Below are positions 1-6,697 of a stretch of DNA of 13,168 bases, piece after piece. A program made the position numbers and the translations under genes. Origin of the DNA: an uncultured Lachnospiraceae bacterium (GTDB lineage Bacteria > Bacillota > Clostridia > Lachnospirales > Lachnospiraceae); assembly GCA_910586555.1 (NCBI GenBank), contig CAJUJY010000083.1, forward strand, positions 1 through 13,168, read 5' to 3'. Numbering within the stretch: the stretch's first letter is position 1; the number at the start of each line of letters is the position of its first letter. Under the pieces are notes generated by a model that did no database searches, was not told the DNA's origin, and saw only the letters and a program-made list of their open reading frames with translations.

Positions 1-4
1 CTGT

Positions 5-35
5 ATGCTTCAAAGAAAAAATTTCTTTGAAGCAT
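5..35. repeat. Perfect 14-bp inverted repeat (hairpin)
   Basis: ATGCTTCAAAGAAA (5-18) and its exact reverse complement (22-35) are separated by AAA. The stem is AT-rich and there is no clear U-tract on either side (TTAAAA on the plus side, ACAG on the minus side), so it is at best a weak terminator for a gene lying to the left of the window. A protein-binding palindrome is also possible. Confidence 0.55.
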
Positions 36-274
36 TTAAAACCAGGTTTAAACGCTGGCGGCCCCGTACAGTTGCCTTTTAGGATTACATTTGGCCTTTG
101 CCAGGTAATATACGTTTTGGCAACTTATATAAATATTTCCTGTGGATTTGCCTGTCTTAATGGCAAATCAAAAATGCCTTTTATATGGGATATAAAAGCC
201 TTCCAGATAAATATAAAATTTTATCAAAAAGCTAAAATACAAACAAGAAAAATTTTAATTCCCATGGAACGTAG

Positions 275-430
275 TAACATGCAGACAGTTCTATATATTT
301 TCTGTAAAAGGCACTATAGCGCCGCCAGTGCTTGGGTCTGGTAGTTTTACAGACCCTATGCACTGTTGTGTGCGCTATCGTAGTGGAAACGTGCCTGCTA
401 CAGAAAATATATAAAACTGCTGCATGTACA
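275..430. ncRNA. Candidate structured RNA or hairpin element (long interrupted inverted repeat)
   Basis: Nested complementary arms fold about 150 nt into one rod: ATGCA 279-283 with TGCAT 421-425; CAGTT 286-290 with AACTG 415-419; a perfect 15-bp helix 292-306 with 399-413; GGCAC 310-314 with GTGCC 391-395; ATAGCGC 316-322 with GCGCTAT 372-378; CAGTGC 326-331 with GCACTG 360-365; GGGTCTG 334-340 with CAGACCC 350-356, closing a 9-nt loop. Internal loops are asymmetric, the largest being 12 nt at 379-390. The inner part is GC-rich against an AT-rich background. The pairing works on either strand, so orientation is unknown. I do not recognise a known RNA family. A 6S-like rod, a MITE, or an element processed from a longer transcript are all possible. 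Confidence 0.45.
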
Positions 431-456
431 AAATCTATAATATATGCAAAAACATA

Positions 457-495
457 TAAAAAGCCAATACAGGATAACTATAAATTATCTCCTGT
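457..495 (-). terminator. Probable intrinsic terminator of the chemoreceptor gene
   Basis: Read leftward, a hairpin with outer arms ACAGGA (495-490) and TCCTGT (474-469) plus an inner TTA/TAA pairing starts directly beside the chemoreceptor stop codon. It is followed by GGCTTTTTATA. The stem has a 2-nt bulge and the U-tract is short, so it is a moderate terminator. Confidence 0.45.
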
Positions 496-1950
496 TTATA
501 CACTCTCAAGCTGGTTTGCAAGTTCTTTTATTTTACTTAGCACTTCTTCAAATTCTGCCATTTTCTGCACAGATATTTCAGACTGGTTTACCCCATCTGC
601 TGATGAAGCAGATACCTCTTCACTTGTAGCGGAAAGCTGGCTTATATTTTCAGAAATAATGCCTGTCGAATTTACAATATCTTTCATAAGGCTTTCTGTT
701 TCCTGTATGCCATTTATAAGGTTATTAACACTTTTTTCTATTGTGCCAAACCTCTGTTTTGTATCATCAATCATATGGTTTTGTATATCTATGGAATGGC
801 TTGATATTTCAATACTCTGGCCTGCCATTTCAACATCTTTTACAAGCTGGTTTATAATCTCAGTAATTTTACTGGTTGCCTCTTTTGTTTCTTCAGATAA
901 CTGCCGTATTTCATCTGCTACTACTGCAAACCCCTTGCCTGCCTCACCAGCCCTTGCTGCCTCTATAGAAGCATTCAGGGCAAGCAGGTTTGTCTGGCTT
1001 GATATGGACATTATGCTTCCAACTATCTCTTCAACTTCACCAACTTTTGCAGAAAGGCGCTTTGTTGCTTTAACTGTATTGCTGTTATTTTCATCTACTA
1101 TCTGTGCCTGGTGCTTAAGGTCTTCCACGGTTTTTGCCCCGTCACCTATTGTTTCTCTTGTAAAAACAGAACCCTCTTTCATTTCAAGGGATTTTCCCTC
1201 TGCCTTTGAAGCTGCATCATTGATATCACTACACATCTGTGCCTGCTTTTGTATAGCCCTTGCTGTACTTTCAGTACTTTCTGATATATTTTTCATTGAT
1301 ATGTCATTAGAGTTTACTGAACTGCTAAGAACCGAAACCATGCTGGAAGCCTCCTCAAACCTTATAGCAAGTTCTTTTGCAACCTTTAGCATTATATTAT
1401 TTACTTCCTGCTGCTTTTTTGCACCCTCTTTTATTGCATTTGTATTTTCTTCAAAAAAGGAATTAAGAAGCCCTGTTACACGGATAGTTGCAAACGCTGA
1501 AAGCAAAAGTACTATTGCACCTATAATCATTATATTATAATCTGCATTCCCTGATTCCTGAAACCTTATACATTGTATAATATATGCCATCAAAATAACT
1601 GCATTACTTATGTACATAAGCTTTTTATCAAGATACGCTATATATGCAAAAATTATTGGCATTGCATATATAAATGAAATCTGTGCTGTGTTAAAACACA
1701 TCATTACAATAAAGACAGCCCCGCCTGTAGTATACATAATCAGTGAACACAGCCTTTTATTCCTGTTTGTTATATATGCTGCTGACACAACAACTATAGC
1801 AATAAAGTATGCCACCATCTGTATATATGTATTTATTGTACCACTGCCAGTAATTATAAGTACCGACAGGAAAAATAAATTTAGTACAATTAGTGCTGAT
1901 AAAATTGGAAAAACAGTCGTATTAGCTCTTTTATACTGATTCTCTGTCAT
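496..1950 (-). CDS. Methyl-accepting chemotaxis protein, six-helix membrane type without extracellular sensor
   Basis: Predicted chemoreceptor that would signal to CheA/CheW at the inner face of the membrane. Residues 13-158 contain about six hydrophobic segments (near 13-34, 42-60, 68-85, 92-106, 110-127, 138-158) joined by short loops, so there is no periplasmic-type ligand domain. A long coiled coil follows. The hairpin tip typical of the family is near residues 308-357 (SISSQTNLLALNASIEAARAG, then GKGFAVVADEIRQL). No HAMP domain is obvious between the last membrane helix and the coiled coil. The start is supported by AAAGGAGG eight bases upstream of the ATG. It is a single gene read away from ilvN with its own terminator. 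The signal sensed is unknown; a membrane-embedded or energy-related cue is an inference from the missing outer domain. Confidence 0.93.
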   Translation of the reverse strand: MTENQYKRANTTVFPILSALIVLNLFFLSVLIITGSGTINTYIQMVAYFIAIVVVSAAYITNRNKRLCSLIMYTTGGAVFIVMMCFNTAQISFIYAMPIIFAYIAYLDKKLMYISNAVILMAYIIQCIRFQESGNADYNIMIIGAIVLLLSAFATIRVTGLLNSFFEENTNAIKEGAKKQQEVNNIMLKVAKELAIRFEEASSMVSVLSSSVNSNDISMKNISESTESTARAIQKQAQMCSDINDAASKAEGKSLEMKEGSVFTRETIGDGAKTVEDLKHQAQIVDENNSNTVKATKRLSAKVGEVEEIVGSIMSISSQTNLLALNASIEAARAGEAGKGFAVVADEIRQLSEETKEATSKITEIINQLVKDVEMAGQSIEISSHSIDIQNHMIDDTKQRFGTIEKSVNNLINGIQETESLMKDIVNSTGIISENISQLSATSEEVSASSADGVNQSEISVQKMAEFEEVLSKIKELANQLESV

Positions 1951-2013
1951 AGCCAGTAACCTCCTTTTAATGCTTAAATTATTTCCAGTTCCATTCCCTC
2001 CCTCTTTTTTAAT

Positions 2014-2019
2014 ATTATA
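2014..2019 (-). promoter_or_regulatory. Possible -10 box for the chemoreceptor gene
   Basis: TATAAT on the minus strand lies about 65 bases upstream of the chemoreceptor ATG, in AT-rich DNA between ilvN and the receptor gene. No good -35 box sits 17 bases upstream and I see no clear flagellar sigma (sigma-D type) motif, so this is a weak call. Confidence 0.3.
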
Positions 2020-2096
2020 CTACAAATATTAGATTTTTCCCATAATAAATTTAAGCTAATTTTAAGAAGGTATACAACCACAGCCAGAAAACACTT

Positions 2097-2603
2097 TTAC
2101 CTGTCATTAAGTGAAAGTGCTTCTATTGCAACACTTCCGCCACGTACCACTTCAATCCTGTTAATAAATGTCTTATTAAACAAGGCTATCATATCATTAT
2201 TTTTATCCTCGGTTTTAACACATTGTACAAGCACAGAATTTCTGCTGTAATCAATTATATCAAGTGAAAATGCCTGGGCTATCCTGAATACTTCTGATTT
2301 ATCTTTATCAGAGCAGCTATTAACCTTTATATATAAAAGTTCTTTTTTGTGTATAGGCACTTCTGAAATATCAATTACTTTTATTACCACTACATTGCGG
2401 TTAAGCTGTTTCTTAATCTGTTCAAATGTCATATCATCACTTGTAAGCCCTATTGTCATTCTTGAAACTGACGGATCTTGCGTTTCCCCTACTGTAAGTG
2501 TATCAAGATTATAAGATTTTGCAGCAAACATGCCTGATATTTTAGCAAGAACACCAATCTGGTTTTCAACATAAAGTGATATCCAACGTTTTTTAACTTC
2601 CAT
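2097..2603 (-). CDS. ilvN: Acetolactate synthase small (regulatory) subunit
   Basis: Regulatory subunit of acetohydroxyacid synthase, which binds the catalytic IlvB subunit and normally confers feedback control by valine. The N-terminal ACT domain is clear (WISLYVENQIGVLAKISGMF, then YNLDTLTVGET), followed by the C-terminal domain that ends in a typical RGGSVAIEAL segment. At about 168 residues it has the usual length. Of two nearby in-frame ATGs, the inner one at 2603 is chosen because GAGG lies six bases upstream, while the outer ATG at 2615 overlaps that GAGG. It follows ilvB by about 100 bases with no terminator visible between them, so the two are very likely cotranscribed from the T-box promoter. 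The symbol ilvH would be equally valid. Confidence 0.95.
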   Translation of the reverse strand: MEVKKRWISLYVENQIGVLAKISGMFAAKSYNLDTLTVGETQDPSVSRMTIGLTSDDMTFEQIKKQLNRNVVVIKVIDISEVPIHKKELLYIKVNSCSDKDKSEVFRIAQAFSLDIIDYSRNSVLVQCVKTEDKNNDMIALFNKTFINRIEVVRGGSVAIEALSLNDR

Positions 2604-2702
2604 AATCTGCCTCATTTCTATATTTCTATTCTATTTGCACATTTTATATCTTTCCTGTATCACATAATATTTCTAATTTATAAAAACAGCACAAGTTTTA
2701 AT

Positions 2703-4430
2703 TTAACACATAATTATTTCTGACAGCCCTTTTCCTGTTGGTACCATAGGAAATACATTAGCATTACTGTCTATAATACATTCAATAATTGTTGGTGAGT
2801 TTTTAAACTGTAATGCATAATCAAATGCTTTCTTTATATCTTCTTCTTTAAATATCCTTATTCCATGTGCTTCATAACTTTCAGCAAGTTTTATAAAATC
2901 AGGTATATATTTTGGGCACTTTTCTTCACCTGCCGCACATTTCTGGCAGTTTTTTTCACAGCTTTTGCGGTATTTTAAACATGTCCCCGAATATCTTTTA
3001 TTATAAAAAAGTTCCTGCCACTGGCGTACATTTCCAAGATACCCGTTATTAAGTATAACAATTATAACTTGTAATTCATAAACCATTGCGGTTGCAAGTT
3101 CCTGTATATTCATCTGTATACCACCATCACCAGAAATAGCAATAACTGTACTGCCCGGATTGCCAAGCTTTGCTCCAAGTGCTGCCGGAAGCCCGTAACC
3201 CATTGTTCCAAGACCGCCTGATGTAAGCAGTTTCCCATTGCCTGACGGTTCAAAATACTGTGTTGCCCAGAGCTGGTTCTGTCCTACATCTGTAGCAACT
3301 ATTGGTGCATCAAAATTATCATTAATATACCTTATAATGCTTTCTGGTGACAGCCCCTTACATTCTTTCATTTTTACAGGATAGGCTTTTTTCCATTCCA
3401 TTGTCTGCTCTACCCACTTACTTATTTTCATAGGTGCAACATATTCTAACATTTTATCTATTGCAAGTTTTGCATCTGCTACTATTGGTATATCAACCAC
3501 TATATTTTTAGAAATAGAAGCAGGATCAATATCAATATGGATTATTTTTGCATCTGGTGCAAATTCACTTATCTTGCCTGTTATCCTGTCATTAAAACGT
3601 GTTCCTATTGAAAATAATACATCACATTCATTTACGGCATGGTTAGCAGCATAACTTCCATGTATCCCAAGATTTCCAAGGTAAAGGCTGTGGCTGCATG
3701 GAACTGCCCCTTTGCCCATTATGGTAGTAATAACTGGTATTCCTGTAATATCAACAAGCTTTTCCATGCTTTTATTAGCGCCTGAAATATTAACACCGCC
3801 ACCTGCAAGGAATAATGGCTTTTTAGCCTTTTTAAGCTCTGCAAGTGCTTTTTTAAGCTGCCCGGCATGCACCCCTTCACTTGGTTTATACCCACGCATA
3901 CTTACTCCAGAAGGATATACATCACTTCCCATTCCATTTTGTATATCCTTTGGCAGGTCTACTACAACAGGCCCAGGCTTTCCAGTACGTGCTATATAAA
4001 ATGCCTCTTTAATTATACGGCCTAAATCCTCCCTTTTCCTTACAGTAACTGAATACTTGCATATACTGTTAGTAATCCCTACTATATCTACTTCCTGGAA
4101 CGCATCATTGCCAAGAAGCCCCAAAGGAACCTGGCCCGTAAAGCATACAAGTGGCACACTGTCATAGTTAGCAGTTGCAATGCCTGTTACAAGGTTTGCA
4201 GCGCCTGGCCCGCTTGTAACAAGACAGACCCCCGTTTTTCCAGTTGAACGGGCATATCCGTCTGCTGCATGTATAAGCGCCTGCTCATGTCTTGGTATAA
4301 TAATTTCTATATCATTAATGCCATACAACGCATCAAACAAATCTATTGCCTGCCCTCCTGGATAAGCAAAAAGCGTATCAACCCCCTCTTCCCTTAATGC
4401 CTTTACAAAAAGTTCTGTTCCTTTAACCAT
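2703..4430 (-). CDS. ilvB: Acetolactate synthase large (catalytic) subunit
   Basis: ThDP-dependent enzyme condensing two pyruvates to 2-acetolactate, or pyruvate with 2-oxobutyrate, the first common step to valine, leucine and isoleucine. Visible features, numbered from the ATG at 4430: YPGG near 24-27, the catalytic Glu in RHEQ (about 49), a central FAD-type domain, and the C-terminal ThDP motif GDGG at about 434 running to NN at 461-462. The later ATG is preferred over the one at 4445 because GGTGG sits eight bases upstream of it and the family normally starts close to this point; the earlier ATG has AAAGG only one base away. Unusual: after YNKRYSGT there is an insertion of about 22 residues with five cysteines (484, 491, 495, 498, 505) before the usual PDFIKLAE segment. 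The family core is otherwise intact. Confidence 0.96.
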   Translation of the reverse strand: MVKGTELFVKALREEGVDTLFAYPGGQAIDLFDALYGINDIEIIIPRHEQALIHAADGYARSTGKTGVCLVTSGPGAANLVTGIATANYDSVPLVCFTGQVPLGLLGNDAFQEVDIVGITNSICKYSVTVRKREDLGRIIKEAFYIARTGKPGPVVVDLPKDIQNGMGSDVYPSGVSMRGYKPSEGVHAGQLKKALAELKKAKKPLFLAGGGVNISGANKSMEKLVDITGIPVITTIMGKGAVPCSHSLYLGNLGIHGSYAANHAVNECDVLFSIGTRFNDRITGKISEFAPDAKIIHIDIDPASISKNIVVDIPIVADAKLAIDKMLEYVAPMKISKWVEQTMEWKKAYPVKMKECKGLSPESIIRYINDNFDAPIVATDVGQNQLWATQYFEPSGNGKLLTSGGLGTMGYGLPAALGAKLGNPGSTVIAISGDGGIQMNIQELATAMVYELQVIIVILNNGYLGNVRQWQELFYNKRYSGTCLKYRKSCEKNCQKCAAGEEKCPKYIPDFIKLAESYEAHGIRIFKEEDIKKAFDYALQFKNSPTIIECIIDSNANVFPMVPTGKGLSEIIMC

Positions 4431-4432
4431 AT

Positions 4433-4531
4433 TTAAAACCACCATGCCTTTCCATTACCCACAGGCTTTATGCCGCAGGCACATATTCCAAATTTTTGTT
4501 TTTCCTTATACATAATATCCCAAATCCACAT
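4433..4531 (-). CDS. Small ORF (32 codons) ending just before ilvB
   Basis: The ORF begins MWIWDIMYKEKQKFG and ends ICACGIKPVGNGKAWWF. Its TAA lies two bases before the preferred ilvB start, an arrangement that would allow translational coupling. An internal Met (residue 7) with GGGATATT ahead of it is an alternative start; neither start has a strong ribosome binding site. The C-terminal half is related to the decayed sequence upstream of spmA (GIYACGRKP there, GICACGIKP here), with all seven shared codons differing only in the third base. That indicates selection on the peptide at some time, so it is either a real small protein or the tail of a decayed gene. It is not a classical leader peptide: there is no run of Val, Leu or Ile codons. 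Function unknown. Confidence 0.35.
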   Translation of the reverse strand: MWIWDIMYKEKQKFGICACGIKPVGNGKAWWF

Positions 4532-4648
4532 TGCCAGCAACCAAAGCTTTAAAGCAGTATTATTGCCTAATGGCAAACCAGTATGTCTACGGGTTTAGAA
4601 CAATTCTACAATCTGTCCTTCTTCTCTTTTTGTGCTTTTTCTGTAAAT

Positions 4649-4675
4649 AAAAAAGCCCTAAGCGTTAAGCTTAGG
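4649..4675 (-). terminator. T-box-controlled terminator
   Basis: On the minus strand CCTAAGC (4675-4669), loop TTAAC, GCTTAGG (4663-4657) is followed by GCTTTTTTA. This is the regulated terminator of the leader. The antiterminator would form between the T-box sequence at 4700-4687 and upstream leader bases. Confidence 0.9.
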
Positions 4676-4946
4676 ACGGGTAATCCCGCGGTACCACCTA
4701 AATTCAGAAAAAGTTCCACACTCTGCCAGTACGCAGGCACTAAAGCCATTAATACTGCCTCCCCTGTAACGGTGGGAAAATCCGTTAGAGCCTACACGGA
4801 TAAAATTCTTTCGGTCTACTGCTCAAAGGCTACTTCCATATATATAGAATGAAGATTTACACCAGCCATCTTCTCTCTGTATATCCAGTAAATATATGTA
4901 CTTCTCCTTGTCACTGCATTTACTATTTTAAATTATAACTCTGATT
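4649..4946 (-). promoter_or_regulatory. T-box leader of ilvBN, valine specifier
   Basis: Transcribed leader that senses uncharged tRNA. Stem I is recognisable by AGAGAG (4877-4872) and GGCTGGTG (4867-4860). The specifier loop lies between helix AAGG 4909-4906 / CCTT 4829-4826 and helix CATATAT 4898-4892 / ATATATG 4843-4837. Its 3' strand reads GAA-GTA-G, placing GTA (4833-4831), a valine codon, in the specifier position. The T-box sequence TAGGTGGTACCGCG is at 4700-4687; its UGGU bulge would pair with an ACCA acceptor end, consistent with the A73 of tRNA-Val. A terminator follows. Low valine would raise uncharged tRNA-Val and allow readthrough into ilvBN. The T-box identity is certain; the specifier assignment rests on hand folding. 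Confidence 0.93.
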
Positions 4947-4952
4947 TATGTG

Positions 4953-4981
4953 ATATTAACATTAAAAACAGGATATGTCAA
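4953..4981 (-). promoter_or_regulatory. Promoter of the ilvBN T-box operon
   Basis: TTGACA (4981-4976), a 17-base spacer and TATAAT-like TAATAT (4958-4953) give a near-consensus housekeeping promoter, with a start site expected near 4946. The -35 box overlaps the histidine kinase stop codon (TGT TGA CA), so there is no terminator between the two units. A second TATAAT at 4937-4932 has no matching -35 box. Confidence 0.75.
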
Positions 4982-5895
4982 CAATAATTTTCTGGAAGGC
5001 CCGCTTTTTTTATGGTAAAACCTGTTTTAAAAATTCCTTCTTCTATATCTGCATACACTTCACCACCCATGCGTTCCACTAACATTTTTACTATAGAAAG
5101 CCCTAAACCTGTTGAATGGTTTCTTCCTTCCTTTCCCACATAAAACCTGTTAAAAACCTGGTTTATATCCACATTGCAGTCTTTTCTGACGGGATTTTCT
5201 ACTGATATTTTAATAAACGTGTTTTCTTCTGATGGTATAATTGAAACCTTTACATCACCTTCTGCATACTGTATACTGTTTCTTAAAAGGTTCTGCATAA
5301 TCCGTACTAACAGCTCTTTATCTGCCATGCCAAAATATATTCCTGTACCTGCCAGTTCCATTTTTATATTATTCTCTTCAAATACAGGTATAAAATCTGT
5401 CATCACCTCTGTTACCAGATTTGTAATATTTATCTTTTTAAGATTAATTTCCTCTTCTGCCCCTGACCAATAAGAATATTCAAAAAACTGTTGTATAATC
5501 CTTTCCATTGAAGCTGTATGTGATAAACAGATTTCTAAGTATTCCCTGCATACCTTGTCCATCTTGTTTTTTTGCATTAATTGCAAATATCCCTTCATAA
5601 CAGCAAGCGGTGTCCTGATATCATGTGAAATATTTGTTATAAGCTGTTTAAATTCCTGTTCTTTAATTTCCTGTGATACACGCAGGGCAGTTTCCTGGCG
5701 CAATGTCTTATTTAAAGATACTGCCATATCTTCTACGCTTTTATCCCTTATTTCAACAAGTACAGGATTTGAGGCTTTATCTTCCCTGCGCTTGTCAAGC
5801 TGTTTTTTTATACTGCCAAGCTGTTTCTTTATACAATAAATATATGTAAACAGAATTACACAAATTACTATTATACAAACTAATGCCAATACCAT
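4978..5895 (-). CDS. Sensor histidine kinase of the ABC-transporter-linked two-component system
   Basis: Membrane sensor kinase, 305 residues, which would autophosphorylate and pass phosphate to the regulator encoded at 7719-8390. A single membrane helix (about residues 2-21) is followed by a charged coiled coil and then the H box ISHDIRTPL with His91, the N box (QNLLRNS, 201-207), the F box FNRFY (248-252) and the G2 box GLGLSIVK (263-270). The G1 box lacks the usual DxGxG and reads VENPV, a form seen in kinases of the lantibiotic and bacitracin-sensing group. There is no extracellular sensor domain, so sensing through the membrane or through the neighbouring transporter is likely (inference). 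The gene starts 22 bases after the permease stop, with only a weak AGGT ahead of the ATG. Confidence 0.92.
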   Translation of the reverse strand: MVLALVCIIVICVILFTYIYCIKKQLGSIKKQLDKRREDKASNPVLVEIRDKSVEDMAVSLNKTLRQETALRVSQEIKEQEFKQLITNISHDIRTPLAVMKGYLQLMQKNKMDKVCREYLEICLSHTASMERIIQQFFEYSYWSGAEEEINLKKINITNLVTEVMTDFIPVFEENNIKMELAGTGIYFGMADKELLVRIMQNLLRNSIQYAEGDVKVSIIPSEENTFIKISVENPVRKDCNVDINQVFNRFYVGKEGRNHSTGLGLSIVKMLVERMGGEVYADIEEGIFKTGFTIKKAGLPENYC

Positions 5896-5917
5896 TTTAT
5901 TATACCTGTGCTAACAT

Positions 5918-6697
5918 TTACTTTAATTCAGCTTTCCTGAACTTCCAAAGCCCTGCTGCACATATTACAATTATCCAGATAACACTTATACAGCTTGTTC
6001 TTATAATATCACTAAACGTTACATCCAGTTTAAGTACCTGGTAGCAAAGACCAGCCGGCGTATAATTTATAATGTTTTCTAAAGATTCTGGCAGTATTGA
6101 TGTAACCATCTTAAAGCCAAAAGCAATTCCAATAATGCAGACTCCCATTGTAATGCTTGCTTTTTGTATTATAAATGCAATTACACCACATATTGCAAAT
6201 AAACTTGTATATGCAAGGCTTGCTGCAAATACCATTCCAGCTATATAATCCCATCTGGACAGGTTATGGACAACTTCTTCTGTACCTATGCCATTTTTTA
6301 TAAATACAAATATGCTTTCACCAGCCCATAAAACCAGGCACATTAAAAGTGAAACAATCATATATACTGCCATTTTTACAATATAGACTTTTGTACGGCC
6401 CTTGCCATAACAGACAGCTTCCTGTATTGTCCTTGTTTCAAATGCTGAACTAATTATCCATGCTGCAAGAAGGGAAGCAAGCAAAATTACAAGTGAATAA
6501 TCCTCCATGCTGCTTAAAAGATTTCCACCGCCATATGCCAGGTCAGGCCAGCCGTTTTCATTAACTTCTGTAACATAACTTTCGCTGGTTTCACGTATTC
6601 CAAAGAAAATTGATATAACAATAATAAATAAAAACAGAATTTTCACCGCTAATGTTTTTCTTATCTGGTAACATTCACTTCTAAAAAGGCTAAGCAT
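5918..6697 (-). CDS. ABC-2 type transporter permease
   Basis: Integral membrane subunit of the exporter, 259 residues. It opens with LFRSECYQIRKTLAVKILF, the short cytoplasmic leader and first helix typical of ABC-2 permeases of the BcrB / lantibiotic immunity group, followed by about five more hydrophobic segments and a positively charged end (WKFRKAELK). There is a soluble loop of about 40 residues between helices 1 and 2. The start is supported by AGGAGGGG six bases upstream and overlaps the ATPase gene by eight bases, indicating translational coupling. It probably removes an antimicrobial peptide or cell-wall antibiotic from the membrane; the substrate cannot be read from the sequence. 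Confidence 0.88.
   Translation of the reverse strand: MLSLFRSECYQIRKTLAVKILFLFIIVISIFFGIRETSESYVTEVNENGWPDLAYGGGNLLSSMEDYSLVILLASLLAAWIISSAFETRTIQEAVCYGKGRTKVYIVKMAVYMIVSLLMCLVLWAGESIFVFIKNGIGTEEVVHNLSRWDYIAGMVFAASLAYTSLFAICGVIAFIIQKASITMGVCIIGIAFGFKMVTSILPESLENIINYTPAGLCYQVLKLDVTFSDIIRTSCISVIWIIVICAAGLWKFRKAELK

Larger units (their letters stand above)
1..468. other. Intergenic region with hairpins, no supported gene
   Basis: I see no convincing gene here. An open frame on the plus strand (27-344) exists, but it has no ribosome binding site, resembles no family I know, and runs into the inverted repeat at 275-430. The region holds a perfect 14-bp hairpin at 5-35, a 9-bp perfect hairpin at 178-198 (arms CTTTTATAT / ATATAAAAG, loop GGG), and the long rod-like structure listed separately. 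The density of inverted repeats suggests RNA-level function or mobile-element remnants rather than protein. Confidence 0.5.

Noticed and set aside
27..344. Plus-strand open frame of 105 codons at the left edge
   Set aside because: No ribosome binding site, no recognisable domain, and its end lies inside the long inverted repeat.
275..430. Assignment of the rod-like structure as 6S RNA
   Set aside because: I cannot see a large symmetrical central bubble or the conserved flanking bases, and the outer helix is AT-rich, so only a generic structured element is claimed.
332..1540. Long plus-strand open frame of about 400 codons
   Set aside because: It lies antisense to the chemoreceptor, is rich in Ser, Phe and Ile in a way that mirrors the opposite strand, and has no ribosome binding site.
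4932..4937. TATAAT as the -10 box of the T-box operon
   Set aside because: No -35 match at a proper distance, whereas TTGACA-17-TAATAT at 4953-4981 is close to consensus.
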